From Anoplopoma fimbria (taxonomy: Eukaryota > Chordata > Actinopteri > Perciformes > Anoplopomatidae): a stretch of 64,000 bases of DNA. Position 1 is the stretch's first letter; the number at the start of each line of letters is the position of its first letter. A program made the position numbers and the translations under genes. Positions 38,611-52,996 of the stretch are shown here, in pieces. The DNA lies in the NCBI RefSeq assembly GCF_027596085.1, contig NC_072464.1:19095124-19159123 (forward strand). Reading direction: 5' to 3'. The notes beneath the pieces are model-generated. The model saw only the letters and a list, made by a program, of their open reading frames with translations, made no database searches and was not told the origin of the DNA.

Positions 38611-39433
38611 ACATTTTGGATCGGTGTGAATACGGACATCTTAACCCCAAGGCTGCTATCTAACTGTTGCAGTGTTCTCTAACTCAACTGCCTAGGGCTT
38701 TGCCATTTGTGGTTGAAAGTGACATCTGAGGATTTTCTTTTACTTCAACGAATAATGTGCCTCTTCCAAAACCCAAATGAAGACAAAATAAAGACTTATT
38801 CCTCGCTCAGAGGCATTTTGAGCTCAAATACCAAAGCAGGTGGATGAAGGCATTTTTACATGAGGTTGTCAGCAACGCGATCAAAAGTAAAATGTGTGTT
38901 TTGACAGGAAGCTAAAACAGAAAAAAAAATCAGAAGTTCAGCAGCATCTCTACCTGTGAGTCTGTTGTTGCTGACAGGATCGCTGATGAGCAGGTTAAAT
39001 GTCACATATAAAAGTAACGATTAACTCATTACTCAAATGCAAAAACACCAGATGTGTACTGTACCTGGAAACAGCTTGTGAGCTTACGCTATAGCAGTAG
39101 TCTTGAGGGGAGAACAGGGTTGTGGTATTAGAGGAACAGAGGCAGAGTTGGCAGCATGTAACTTTTCATTTTGCTGGTAATGGACACATCACTGCACTCA
39201 CACTTGACACGGTGACACTCTCAGACAATCTCAAGCTTCAGGTCTGCTTTTTTGCTCTTACTCTCAAACACTGCAAAGTTTTTTTTTTTTTGTTTTTTTT
39301 ACAGCACAGCACATCTGTCAGTCCCCGTCATTATTATCATGACAATTTTGTCTCGGCTTCTGTCCATCACATTCTCAATGGCCATGTCTCTCTTTTCTTC
39401 TCTGCGTGCTTTGGCTCCGTCTGTGCCGTCTCA

Positions 39434-39437
<4 letters not shown>

Positions 39438-39477
<40 letters not shown>
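39438..39477. repeat. (CT)n microsatellite
   Basis: A CT run of about 19 units within a pyrimidine-rich stretch. Confidence 0.96.
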
Positions 39478-39479
<2 letters not shown>

Positions 39480-40703
39480 CTCTCTCACCCCTCTCTCCCT
39501 CTCATGCTCAGGATGCGGTGTCATTTTGTTTGGCAGGTCTTTGAGTCTGCTGTCAAAGAGAACAGAGGCAAAGTCCTAATCTCTCGTCTGTCTGTCCTCT
39601 CTTTCCAACTCTGCTTTTCAAGAGACTCAGCAAGACTATGTTGAATTTGTCTGCCCATTTTTCTTGCTGTCATTCTTTCAGATGTTCTTTTTTTAAGCAT
39701 CTCTCCCACCTCTGCGTGTTTGTTTACCTGGAAGCGAACGCCTTGTACTCTCTCTAAAAGACACATTTTTTTTTTTAAAAGTGCTGTGTTTACGTGGGAA
39801 AACCAAGGTTTTATAGTCATGACAGAAAAGTGCAAGTGCTGAGACACAAGTTGGGGGTAGGAGAGATGAGGAGAAAAAAGGAGATGGCAGGTAACAATAA
39901 GCAAGTTAGAAGGAAAATTCAAAAGAGAAGTCGGAGGAGTTTGTAATAAGAGGGAAGATAGACTCTGAAATAAGATGTGTGTTAGATGGAAAAGGGGGAG
40001 TGTGACAGAACATGAATGTGTGAGAGACTGGTTGCGCCGAATAGTTGGTGAGATATGGATGGAGGGGGGAGAATAAGAAAGGTGTGATATTGTATAACTT
40101 CATATTATTCTGCTCTCTGCCTGGTGAGGTCATGCTGGAAAGAAAGAGCAGAAATATAGAAAGTAAATCTTCACACAGACATATATACTTAAAAAAAACG
40201 AACTAAAAATAAGTTTAAGTTCTCACAATGGAGTTAACATTTCCATTTCCACAGATGAAGTACAATTGAACCCACAGGAGATCAAGGAGAAGCCTTCATG
40301 AAGTGCCTCAACACTCGGTTCCACCTCAACGAGTGCTACAGGGCTTGCAGGTGCATTAAGTGACACGAGTACCTTGAAAATTACTTCGAGCTAGAGAGGG
40401 ATCGTAGAGGGGGCCAGAGCAAGACATTCTCTGCTTTTTTCCTCTTCCTAATTTATCAAAAAAAAAACCCAATGAGGAAACCTCCAGTGAAAATCTGCTT
40501 TAATCATCAGGTTGGCCTTGGAAATAAAAAGCTGCTGTCGCTGGACTTCTCTGTACGAGCACCTGCGTAAGCTTTTAGTCGGAAATGTTGGCATCACTTT
40601 GCGCTTTGGAATTACATTTTCATAATGTTGGCATTGTGGCATTTTTTTTTTGCTTTCTTGTGCAGAAGAGCCAGCCAGCAAATCACAGTGCAGTGACTCA
40701 CAC

Positions 40704-41076
<373 letters not shown>

Positions 41077-41661
41077 GGTCTATTCAGGTTTCACGTGGAG
41101 GCCCCTAGAACACTGTGTTGACAAGCTGTGTGCTATGTTAGGCTAAACGCAGACTCAGTGCAATACTCAATAGACGGGGGTTCCACTATATAACACAGTC
41201 GGAGCTAGCAGGGTGTCACACACACTCAGAGGGGAGACACCAATGGAGGCAGTTGTTTCAGAGTAGACACACACACACACACTGTTGCAGGAATGCTGGG
41301 CTCCTTGGACATCCTCTATAGCGTCCTCATCCACAAGGTAACTCAGAAATTGTGTTCCAACAAAGCCACAATATGATTTTTCTAATCAATTCTTTCTTGG
41401 GTTATTATTTTTTGTGTTCTTTTTACCCTAAATTTATCCCAGCACTGTACTTTATTATGCATTTGAATTGAAGAGAATTAAGCGTATTGGAGTGGCTTTA
41501 CTCTCAGTGTAAGTGGAGAGCGAGTAGGGAGCATAGCAAATCAAAGAACCTGGAGTGATTGTGAGTGGAGTTATATAAGAATTCCTGCTGCTCTGATTAA
41601 ACACTGTGTTCATAATGGATGAAGAGAATAGAATAATTAAATCAACTAACAGGCTACATTT

Positions 41662-41678
41662 TGTGTGTGTGTGTGTGC
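41662..41678 (+). promoter_or_regulatory. UG repeat in the 3' splice region of exon 3
   Basis: A (TG)8 run, then ctttctttttttgtcacttttt and the acceptor AG at 41700-41701. UG repeats bind TDP-43 and CELF-type proteins (established), and this order (UG repeat, T tract, AG) resembles the CFTR exon 9 acceptor. An effect on exon 3 inclusion is inferred. Confidence 0.5.
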
Positions 41679-41701
41679 TTTCTTTTTTTGTCACTTTTTA
41701 G

Positions 41702-41855
41702 CTGATGGCTGTGTATGAGGAGCAGGAAGCCCAGCAGAGGGGCGTGGCTAACTCAAGGCTGGCCCCCAGCCCTGACCTCCACCAGTCTGAGCTCTCCGTC
41801 TTCCAGCCCATCGCAGGGGGGGAGATAGAAGTCAATTCCTCAGCCCTCAAGTCCA
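41702..41855 (+). CDS. pard3b: pard3b coding exon 3 (CR1 end and linker)
   Basis: Encodes residues 74-124 plus one base of codon 125. It starts LMAVYEEQEAQQ, equivalent to the LIAVFEEQE that closes the CR1 domain, runs through a less conserved linker, and ends FQPIAGGEIEV then SSALKS. The conserved GGEIEV motif followed by SALK is shared with PARD3 and PARD3B. The acceptor ends tcactttttag at 41701; the donor is gtgagt at 41856, phase 1. About 25-40 nt before the acceptor there is a (TG)n run followed by a T-rich tract. Frame and phase join exons 2 and 4 without a gap. Confidence 0.88.
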
Positions 41856-42377
41856 GTGAGTCATTGTTCATTTATATACTGTATGTTTGTTTTGGTAATG
41901 CTTCACTCCAACCGTGACGTGGAATTTAACTTTCTTTGTAGATCAAAGGGAATCTTTATATTTTCAGGTCAACACGTTAGGAGCGATGTTTAACAAATCA
42001 GATCTAGATTTGGAGATTTGAGGGGTTAACATTTGGTTGCTCTTCTTCATTGCTACATGCTTTGAATATGCTTTATTTATATTATATTATTTTACTACTT
42101 AATGTTCATTCACAGAAGATTTGTTATTTACAAAGTTTTACAAATTGTACAAGTAAGAAGATATTTACCTCACCTTAGGTGTAAACGTATCTTTATTAAT
42201 CCCAGCCACAGTACTGTGCTAAAATATATAATGTACTGACTCTCTAGAGGAAGAACAATGACCTTAACATCATCTAGGCTTTTGCATTTGTCATCACATC
42301 ACAATTTCTTATGTCCAAATTAGACAATGTATTTTTCTTATGACTACAAGCCAGTCCATGTTATCTCTGGCAAACCA

Positions 42378-42671
42378 TCACAGCCCTGTGTCTGATCCTG
42401 TTCGCTCTGAGCAACCCAACACTCCAAGTATTTCCAGTACTTCCCCCATTGTCTGTCTCTGCTGGTACTCTGTAACAAAGAGATCAAAAAGTCTAGCTAC
42501 ACGTGCATTATACAAAACAATAAAGTTGGACTTAATATTCTTCTCATTTCCTTCCACCCCATGCGCTTTGATAGGAGGTATATTTGTGCCAGACATCCCC
42601 GCTCTGCTTCTGACACATGGTCTAAATGCTTTTTCAAAGAGCTCCTCTGACAAAAAGAAGTCCCTTGGGAA
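42378..42671 (-). other. unexplained minus-strand open stretch, possible gene remnant
   Basis: About 98 codons without a stop on the minus strand, with normal amino-acid composition (FIVLYNARVARLFDLF, VTEYQQRQTMGEVLEILG). The F-V-YN-AR-x-LF pattern loosely recalls the DALR anticodon-binding-like domain of DALRD3 proteins. Upstream in the same frame there is an early stop near 42677, and no exon neighbours were found. It could be a decayed processed pseudogene, a lone exon or chance; the resemblance is weak and no symbol is given. Confidence 0.2.
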
Positions 42672-43085
42672 ACCACTGATTTACCTTATGGGTGTACCTG
42701 TAGGTCAGTGCATAGACAGGTCAATGTCACAACTGACGTTAAACAAGAAACAGCCTCGTTGGGACTGAAATTTGATGTCGAAGTAGACCGCAAGGCAACG
42801 TCAGTGAAGGTCAGTAGACAAATCCCAAAACATCAGTTTGGAGGGTTGGATAAATGGCTAAAATGTATAATCTGTAAATTGAAACATAAAGGAAAGAAGG
42901 AAATAATAAAGTATATGTTGACCATCAGGTAATGGCTTATTGGGTACAGTATATTCTTATTATTACCTTATCCTAGACAATAGGAACGATGCTAACTTTG
43001 AATAACAGTGCAGATAAAGGTCAGGAAGCTGTGGGCATGTTCCGCAGGACAGTGATGAAAACAAGATGAGGACGGCTGAAATGCG

Positions 43086-43109
43086 CTCGGAGACGGCGCT
43101 GTCTCCGAG
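43086..43109. repeat. 9-bp-arm hairpin
   Basis: Arms ctcggagac and gtctccgag are perfect complements around ggcgct. It is GC-rich compared with its surroundings. Confidence 0.7.
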
Positions 43110-46100
43110 ATGCAGAATAAGATGAGGATGAAAGAGAATCAGATGAGGAGAAGCAGAGGAAAGCGAGGACAGGAAGTGTGTGCGTAATGTCAGGCGGCAG
43201 ATTGAACTCTGATGTCTGCGTCTGCTTACTGTAACGTGGACTAGACCTATCTGAACCAACCTTTCTTTCTCTCTGTCTCCATCTCTTTTTCTTTCTCCCC
43301 CGTCTCTCTCTCTCTCCCTGGTTCCCTCTTTGTCTCCCTTCCTTCATCCCTCTCTGTCTTTTGTCAAGTCAAGTGCCTGTTCACTAGAGGTATTGTAGAT
43401 GCGAGTGTGAGAGGGCTTGCAGCTGCCACAGTAACTTGTCCGAAAGTAATTTTGCTTCAGCATAACAAACCATGCGGGTGATGGATTGGGTGTACCTACA
43501 GTTCGCTGAAACCAAGGCATTACTTTCCGTTAGCTCCTGCTGTCAGCTAATCAAAGAGACAAATTAGTTATGAATTGTAGACTCTGGATCAGCTTAACTG
43601 CACGGTCCGTAGACTTCCTACCATCCATCTAGATGAACACTTGACATTTGAACACGATCTGTCAAGGTTGTTTTTCAAAATGTCATTAATAGGCCAAATG
43701 AAGTGTGATAAAGCTCATCCATCTATTGTTGCTAGGATTTCAGTAAGTTTCAGTGCTTTTCCACTTTTCAGTGTTTTTTGATGATACTATTAACATTTCT
43801 CAGCCAGCTTCTAAGGACGCGATGCAGGAACGTGACGCTCAAGGACTCCCACTCTGAATCAAAAATTCCCATTTTTCCGACCCCCCCCCTTCTTGTAATA
43901 GATCTAATTTCACATATCGTGTCTGTTACAGCAAAAAAAAAAAAATCCTGTATCTTGCATCTATACTACCAGCTTTGACATAATTGACATTTTCATCTTG
44001 TATGACCTTCCTGAGTGAGGGAGCCTTAGCTGTATGATCCAGACACTGTTAAGACAGGAAGTTTAGTCTGTTTCAGCGTGGTCGCCTGTCAGCAGAGATT
44101 AGTAGTAATGTGTGACTGTCATGCTAGATTAGAGGTAACGGCGCTCTGGAGACTATCACTGTCAGTGTGAGAAGGTCAGACTTCGGGGGCCTCTATCACT
44201 GTCTTATGTTTTGCCTCCGACTCCAAACCACTTGTTTCTCTCCCACCGTCCCTTCAAGTCTCGTTCTCTCCGTCTCCTGCTCATTGTTTCTGCTTCTCAC
44301 CGCTGTCCTTTTCTATCTACTCTATCACTGTTGACTACTAGCTCACATGAGGTTTTCACACTTGATTCCAAGAAGGACTCCTGCAGAGTCAGAAGTGCTG
44401 AAGTGATACACGATCAGCATCAGAGTGGAAAGACAAGACCATTGATTAAAGTGATTTTTCGAGTGGTGCCCTCACTGCGATTCGTTTAGCCGCAGTCATT
44501 GTTATCAAGGCTGGAATCTTGAGATCAATGGAAGGGATGCAGAATTGTCCAATGTTCAACACCGTACATCATATGCAATAGATTTGAAAAAAGTCAGAAA
44601 TAGGCATTTTTCCCCAAAAGGGTATTTTGACCAGTCCAAGTTAGAAAGGCACTGGTGTAAATAGTAAAATGAATCATGGCTGAATTCCATTTAGCTGCTT
44701 CAGTTTCACTTCAAAATGTCGGCTCAGAGGCGAAGATGCCTGTTGCCTCACCCCCTCTATCATTGTGTCTCTTCCTCGCCTCCTCTGCTCACATCTCCCA
44801 TGGGGGGGGGGATGAAGACTCAAGGAGAGGAGGCGAGGAAAGGAATTGAGGATGTACAAACTGGGAATTGCGAAAAGCCTGTAGCTCAATATAGTATTAG
44901 AACTGTGGTGAAACAGGGTGGTGGGGATTACTAGGTGATCTAAAACTGACACCTCATTTTGCCAATCTAGCAGAAAACCATCGATCTTGGAATGCCTACA
45001 GGTATATATGGACAGAGTAGTATCACTATTTGTCCCTACATGGTCATTTATATTTATCTTAATGTACCCTCAATGGAACATTTTTACAACATCATTTCTG
45101 GTTTCAAGTCTTGACAGGTCTGCTTCAATCTAAAACTGAGAGATTAGGTGTTACGGCAAAGCAAAAATATAATAGCATATGTTTAAATGATATTTAAAGG
45201 CTTCTTTCATTTTGGTTTTAACAATTTGTGTGTTTTTTTTAATCTTCATTTTCATTGCATTTACTGCATCTTGTCTTCGTATCTCCCTGATTATCTTTCC
45301 CTTTGTTAGTCCCGTTATTTCTTTATCCATTTCCCTCAACTGTTTCTCATTTTTACGTCCTTTGTCCTCTATTCATTTATCTCTCTTTCATTGCCTCTCT
45401 TTAAAAAAGATGAATTGATTAGGGGTTTGATGTAATCCATACCCTCCAGCCAGTCTTAAGAGCACCAAGGGTCCATTTTGTGACGATCAATACATGACCC
45501 TACAAATATCATTTGGCATGTGTTCTGAGTAGTCTGCTCATTTAGAGGTCCCCTCCACCCTCAGCACCACCAGTCTCCTTTCATTCCCAGTGGAACCATC
45601 GAGGCTAACATGACAGTGTCCTTAATGTATATATGGATTGATGGGCCTATCAATGGGGGGGTGGTAGATTTGAGGATTGGCAGGGCAACACACATATCAT
45701 AATAATTCCTCCAGTAATAAATGTTATTTATTTGGATAGCTTTCTGCAGTGTTGACTTTTCTTACCATCTCTCTATTCCTTCAAGCTCCAGCAGAAGCAC
45801 CAGGCACTAGTGTGGCGTGCGTCATCCATCAGCTTCTGCTAAATGATGATTTTATGCAGTGGGCTGATGAGATGTGGAGAGGGAGACACTATCATATGTT
45901 ACTTACATGCACATGGAGATCTGCAAATCAGACACTTATTGGCCATTTGGACCCATGAACACCAGTGTGTTCGCTGAAGGGATTTTAAAGAAAGGGATCT
46001 ACATTAACTTCTCAGACACTCAGGCTTCCAGGTCTGCTCCTCACAGACCTAATGAGCAGATGGAGCGGTGCACATCTCCAGAAACAACATCCAGGAACGA

Positions 46101-47164
46101 GCTCCTGATCACACTGCTACAGTGTAGTATGCAATCAACAGATGTGGACTTAAATGCAACACATAAATGTCTAAGGCAGCGCTGGCTAACGAGTTCGGAT
46201 GATTAAAATAAGTACCTAGAAGAAAATCCTTAGGTTTCATTCAGACGGTGAATGTTTGAGGTCCATGCTTTCCTACTTGTTTCTTGCTTTCTTAATCTTT
46301 AATCCTTTACTTAATGTCCGTCTCCCACCAGTTATACCACCATTGCTCTTTATTTCTATCTTTTTAACAAGCTTAAAATGGTACACTTTCGTGAGTCTCC
46401 ATGGAGATGGTAATGTGCCTTATTGTGGCATCTGTTCGACAAAGCACCTTCTGCTTTAGTATATATATATATATACAGTATGTCTTCACTGACATCTAGA
46501 CACAACTTTTTGAAGGCTCAGAAAGTTTGAGTTCGCTCTGTCGAGGAAGAAAGTACTTAAAAAGTAGTTCTTAATCTTATTTGATTTGTCTTAGATTCAA
46601 ATCTTCATACTGTAGCTGTGAAAAGCTTGTCTTTTTCAAACCTGAAGCTGCCCAAATGAATACACATCCATATGCAAGCATTTGGGTTTTGTGTAATATA
46701 TTTTTCCTTAAACTTGCATTATTTCTAATGGGCATAGAGTGAAATATACAATAAAGCAGGGTATGCTTTAGGGCGTGGCTACCTTGTGATTGACAGGTCG
46801 CTACCGCTACCAGAGCCGTACACGGTGTCTCTATGTCACTGCACTGGATGTCTGGATGTTTTTTTGTTTTTGTTTTTGTTAATAAGCACACTTTGACTTG
46901 GACTGATGTCACAAACACATAACGACGACAACGACAGAGTGGAAATTAATTTTGTCAACCTAAGAACATAAAAATATTCGTCTCTCCTCTCTCTTTCTTC
47001 CTCATCATGCTTTGACACCCGTAAAAAGAAAGCACACCAACTCCTCTCTGTAGTGTGGCATGACGAGCTCAGAGTCTGTATCTTGTCATCTAAAAGATTA
47101 TTATTAGAGATGAATTTTGCTGAACTATGACTAAATCAAAATAGCATAAGCTTTTTTAAGGTAG

Positions 47165-47284
<120 letters not shown>

Positions 47285-47848
47285 ACATATTGGATCAGAG
47301 AAAAATGGCAGAAGCAGATTTTGGCTACTCTCAGTGACTCATAGTCACACTGTGTCCAATTGGGCTGACAAATGACAGATAACAGGAATACTGTTGAAGT
47401 TGTTTTTCTACACATAACGCTGCCGTTAAGTTAGAGTTTGGTGGTGTTGTCACATTCCTCCTGCAGATACCTCCTATAAACAAAGAAAGAAGAAGAAGTG
47501 GTTGATTTATAGGCTGTAGAACTTCTACTTTAAACATTGTCAGTAGTTATCACGTGGATACAAACAGTCTTTATAAACACACACATCAATTTTCAACTCA
47601 GCTGCAAAAATGTATTTATAAGGCTTGGGTGAAATGCTCACAGTATCGTTACTAATGTCTGTTTTGCATTATTTTGTGGATTTGTGAAATTGTTTGAGAA
47701 GAATTTCTGAATAGTAAACATTATCAGCTTACCACTGATCTTCAGGAATCCACTCAAATCTTTAAGAGCAGGCCTCAGTAGGAAAAAGAAACACTCAAAG
47801 CTACTTGCACATTTAAGATGTGTTTGTGTCCTTCTGTTTTTCTTACAG

Positions 47849-47943
47849 ACACCCCACTGTTGGTGAGAAGCAGCAGCGAGTCGGCCCTCAGCCCCCAGCC
47901 GACAGAGACCGGACCCTCCCTCAATGAGGAGGCCATCGGGATG
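47849..47943 (+). CDS. pard3b: pard3b coding exon 4 (TPLLVR linker exon)
   Basis: Completes the split codon 125 (A|AC, Asn) and encodes residues 126-156, starting TPLLVRSSSESALSPQP and ending EEAIGM. The join reads ALKSNTPLLVRSSSE, matching the conserved ALKLGTPLLVRRSSD segment of PARD3B. The rest is a low-conservation, Ser/Pro/Glu-rich linker, expected to be disordered. The acceptor is ttttcttacag ending at 47848 and the donor is gtaaga at 47944. The exon is 95 nt and leaves phase 0. Confidence 0.87.
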
Positions 47944-50900
47944 GTAAGACCCTGAACCAGTTACACAAAAAGACACAAAGAGAAATGCAGTTTGGAACCC
48001 ACAATTTGTACTTTTTTTACTGTTTTTGTTCCACTTGGAACAGCTTGGCCTCACTTTAAAATGTCTTTGTGTGGGTCCCTGAGAAGAGGAATCTCCATGT
48101 TTTATATGACCACCTCAGGTTTTGTCATGCACCAATGTTGGGTCAGAATTTCCATTAAGGCAGAATGAACAAAGGAATCTAATTGAAACATTGCAATGAA
48201 ATGTACTCATTCTTCCCAGAGAGAAAACCTTTATGCTGGACATCACATAAACTTACCTCTAGTGTCAACAAATGTCTCTTCTGGTTGCTAAGCAGTGCAA
48301 AAGGCCCATCATGCGTTTGGTTAGACATGTATTGGTTTACTTGAATACTACCCAGCATACTGCCTTTTGTGTGTAAAAGACAAACCGATTTGTGTACTCT
48401 GTCTTTCATCAAGTCTTATGGTCAGCTTTCCCTTATTGATATTGATTTAGCATGATGGCTCCTCATCGATACTACTGTGCTATCGTAATCTAATAGGCCA
48501 TGAAAGCTGCTAAGCTCATTAATGCTCCCAAGGGGGTAAACACTTTGATTTTAATGACCCCATGGCCTTTTATCTAGAAGGCTTCCCAGTATGCCACAGC
48601 TGGTACTGCTCAGAGCATAGCACATTGTTAATACAGTATTGTATACTTAATGTTTTAGTAGCTATAAAAGAATTTCCTATTGGAATGTCCACCTAAGAAT
48701 CAATAAAGGCCATTATGACATGAATAAATGGTGTTTGCTGAAGTCCAACTTTACCAAAATGAATTAAGAAATGTCAGACCCTGTGCTGTCTCTAGGGAAG
48801 TCCACATACACACTGTTCATATATTGTACATATTTTTCTTTGCGGAGGATATTTTGTTTAGATAAGCATTCAGAATAATTCCACAAATATCAGGTGAAAA
48901 GTAATATCATTTTTTTGCTTGGTTTCCTGCTCTCTATATTATAGCCTACATATCTCATACTACATAACTTAAAACTGTAAATACATCAATTTTATCTAAA
49001 CCCACCAGGTAAAAGTTGAATCAAATATAAGTACAAGTACTAATAAAACAGGTAAGAAGTAACTTTTTTTTCCCCTTTTTGATGAATTCAGACATATGGC
49101 AGCAGTGTGTTTCTGTGTGTAGTTAATATATATGTTTAAAGGTCGGGGGTGAGCGGTGCCTGTGGTGTCCTCATGTTCCCTCTAATCCAGACATGCTTCG
49201 TCACATCAAACTCTTCTAACAAAGACGGATGACTCTCTCCATTCTCTTCTCTCTTTTCATCCTTTCTCTCTCTATTTCAGAAGGGTAGAGGGCAACACTT
49301 TCTCATCTGCTTCCTCCCCCTCCTCTCCTCCTTCCTTACCCCTGCCAATCACACTTTTTCATGTCTCTGTTTTTTCCTCTTTTCAACATCTTAGTCCAAA
49401 CAGTGTCAACATTAATAATTTGGGTCCAGCTTCCCACCTTGCTTTATTTATTTGACCCCAGGGCCTGATGTTTAAACTTTGATCCATTTTCTCTTTTCTG
49501 ACGATAATATATCTGATTCTGTCCTTTGCCATCACATCTCTCCATCTGTGTCTTCCTCTTTCTTCCTGTTCCTTATTCTGATTTTACACTTTCATATCTG
49601 ATATGAGGTTGGAGATAGGTATATTAGATGATTATCACAAATGTTTTTTCTGTCTTCTCTGTAAGAATAAATACACATACTACTCTCTTATTCCCCCCTC
49701 TGTTCTCCTCTTCCACTCATTTACTCTACCTTCCACATTTCTGACAGGTTCTCTGAGTTGATGCATCTTATGTACGTATTTTACACTACTAGCAACCTTT
49801 TCACTTATTCAGCTACACTAAAAACACAAAATAACTTACAAGAACATTGGAATGGAATATATATATATATCACCAAACAGTGTGCTGGTTGCATAAAGAA
49901 GTAGTCTTCCTTGTTATGATAGTGTTACAGTTTCATTTCCCTGTAGATAGTTGGACACAACAAATCCCTCCAGGTCACTGGTTAAAGGGACTCCCTTGTA
50001 CTGATTGGACTCCTGAGTGGTGAGCCCTCCTCCCATGGGACTCCTCACCGGACAAACATCCCTTTTTTTTTTAAAACCTCGCCGTATTCCCCGTAGAGTT
50101 ACCTGTTTGCAAGGTTCAGTTCTTTTGGGGAATGTGATTGGTTCTCAGAGGTGTCCACTCTCCCAGTCTTAACCTTACTGAGGCTGAGACGGTACCCGTC
50201 GTAGATGAGGCTTGTTGTTGAGGAAGAGGTAAGGGAAAAACAGAAAGAGAAGTCCATGGAGTATTAATGACACGCTAATATTTAGCCCAACCACACTGAC
50301 TGGATTGTCTTATGTTGATCCACCAGAAAAAAACAAGAGCAGCAATCTCTTCTGATTTACAACCCACAGCGACATGGAGCACAGTTGAGCAGAAATGAAA
50401 CCTGGATGCACTTGTCACTAATAAATATAAACTGCCAACACTAATCCATTTAATTTTATTTACCCGGTGAAAATGTAATCCAAAGCTCAGGAATGCAGAT
50501 CATGTTGTTGTGAGCCCACCTACCATTCCTTACATCTTTGCTCTGTTTTCACTGCACGCCATCACTCCTGCGACTGTCAATATGAAATATGACCGGGTGT
50601 CAATTACACAGTAGGCCTGTCCGGACCGTGTGCATCTGGGTGCTTTATATGTTGCCGCGCCTACTTGATAGCATGCATGTATGTGACCTCAACCGCACCA
50701 GCTGTGGACGCTCTTTATTACAGTTCATGCTAGCTCCTCAGGTTTCCTGTATCGTTTTACACATAACTTTACAGCTGTGGTGATTACATGTCACAATCCG
50801 CTTCTTTAATGAAACATTTTAGCGAGCTGTTAAACCCAACTCTCACAAAACAAATGCAATTTCAGTCCCCATAACTTCAGAAACTCGTCATGGCCTTGTT

Positions 50901-51451
50901 TGCGGTTGCTTGGCTTTGCTGATGTTTGTGCCTCGTAAAGAAATAACTGAAACATGCGTCAGGAAGTAATTTCCCCTTTTTTTCTGTTTAAGTCTGCTAC
51001 TGTTATGAAACCTCAAGGCTGAGATCAGATCCTTGCTGCTCACGCCTCCACTTTTAAATAAAAAAACTTCCATCCAAAGCATTTAAATTAGAATAAACAG
51101 CAATTCTATCTATGCAGTTTCATGTTGTAACTACCGTGACTTGGACCAATAAGTGTATGGAGATTTTATTACATCGCTTTGTTGAAAACTGATCATTTTT
51201 AAATCTTTAAAATCATTTTGAAGTCAATATCTTTTGTCAAATTATGGATTCTTTTTTATTTTTTTAGTAAGTAGCAATGCACTAAGTGAGATAATGCACA
51301 GCTAGCTGGCCATTATTCCAAAATGAACAGGTCGCTTAAAGACACGTCTGATTTGTGTCGGGGTTCATTTTGAAATAAAGACCGTCTCACTGTACATTAC
51401 CCCTTACCCTACCTTTTAAGCTGAATTTATCTGTCATGTTGTTAGTGGCAT

Positions 51452-51500
51452 GACATCAGTTTATTAACACATCAGTTTATGACCTCAGTTTATTAACACA
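51452..51500. repeat. short direct repeats catcagtttattaacacat
   Basis: Two near-identical 18-bp copies (51453-51471 region and 51481-51500 region), with a partial copy between them. Confidence 0.8.
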
Positions 51501-51837
51501 TATTTATATATTTAGGGATAGAAAAGGAGTATCCACCCTGGAGATGAATAGATTGTATCGTTTGGTCCAGTCATTAAGTAGAAAAACAATCTCCCTCGAC
51601 TTTCTGTCTCATCTTTCTGTCTTCTTGTTCCTCCTCAGTTTTTCCTCAAACCTGCTATGTTGTCATAACTACCGTCTGAGTGTATAAGTGCTAAATTATC
51701 CCTTGACTTCTTTAAATAAAATAATTATCTTTCTGTTTAACTCTCTCCTCTTCCTCATGTCATTTTCTCAGTTTGTCTCCTTCACTGTCCCTCACTCTGT
51801 CACTCGCACACACTCACCCTCACTCACTCGCTCATAG

Positions 51838-51873
51838 GTCCGTCTCTTCTCAACCAGCCAGGTTCAGATGGAG
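51838..51873 (+). CDS. pard3b: possible 36-nt microexon of pard3b
   Basis: A candidate phase-0/phase-0 exon of 12 codons, VRLFSTSQVQME. It follows a C/T/A-rich stretch ending ctcatag at 51837 and is followed by gtaatg at 51874. Including or skipping it keeps the frame between exon 4 and the 56172 exon. I do not recognise the peptide, and the linker here is poorly conserved, so homology cannot decide. It may be a neural-type alternative microexon or a chance match to splice signals. Confidence 0.35.
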
Positions 51874-52126
51874 GTAATGGCTCCGGGTAATTGTTCAAAT
51901 TGTCACTTGGCCTTTTGGTGAGAGCGATGAGGGGAAGAAAGTACTCTTCTTGCAGTAATTGTCTGTCTTTCTTTCCTCTCCCTGTCTCCTCTCCTACTCT
52001 CTGTCCCCTCGCTTTATTTCATTTCAATCCAGAAAGATTTACTGGTGCAGCTCTTTTTGTTCTAAATGCCAGGCAGAAATGACTACAGTAAGCCACAAAA
52101 TCACTCCGGCTTTCACTCACACTTAA

Positions 52127-52241
<115 letters not shown>

Positions 52242-52868
52242 TTGCAGGTTGCAACGTGTTAATAAGGCTGGGAGTATTTGTCCTTACCTAGAATACCACT
52301 GGGGCTAATAAGGCAGTGTGGCACTTATTTTCCATGCTACACCTTAGTGTGTTTGTTCATGTATGTTGGTCAGTGAAGCAATTTTTTAATATGCTCCTTT
52401 TTTTTATGTAAATGTGTCTGCTCTTTTGTGTTTGCATGTTTCCTGTTCATCGTTGTGTTTTACCTCATGCCTTCTGTATATGTACAGTTAGAAAGCTGTA
52501 CTTATATACATGACTCTGACAGGCACTAAACAATGCAGTGACAGGTACATGTTACAGTAATGATGCTTGAAGGAAGTAGATGTCAGAGCTTATGATACAA
52601 TCATCATTTGAACAAAAAGAAAACAACATTAAAACATGTCACATTGTCTGTTTTCCCTTTTGCCACTAAACTGACCATATTCTTACACATAGTTTTCTAG
52701 ACATTGTTGTAGAAAGCAAATACACTTATTTATTACTGGATTTATTTATTGGAAAAATTTATGTTGCTTTTTTCTGGCTTTCTGACATGCTCTTTATCAA
52801 AACACACTTTCATCAGTCATATCCACATAGACATATTTCAAGATGGATTACCTTAGGTTTATCACCGT

Positions 52869-52996
<128 letters not shown>

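Noticed and set aside
45874..46206. 110-codon plus-strand frame in intron 3
   Set aside because: No recognisable motif and no fit to the pard3b exon chain; likely chance.
49281..49330. Acceptor-like tctctatttcag before aagggtagagg
   Set aside because: In-frame stop and no donor or homology.
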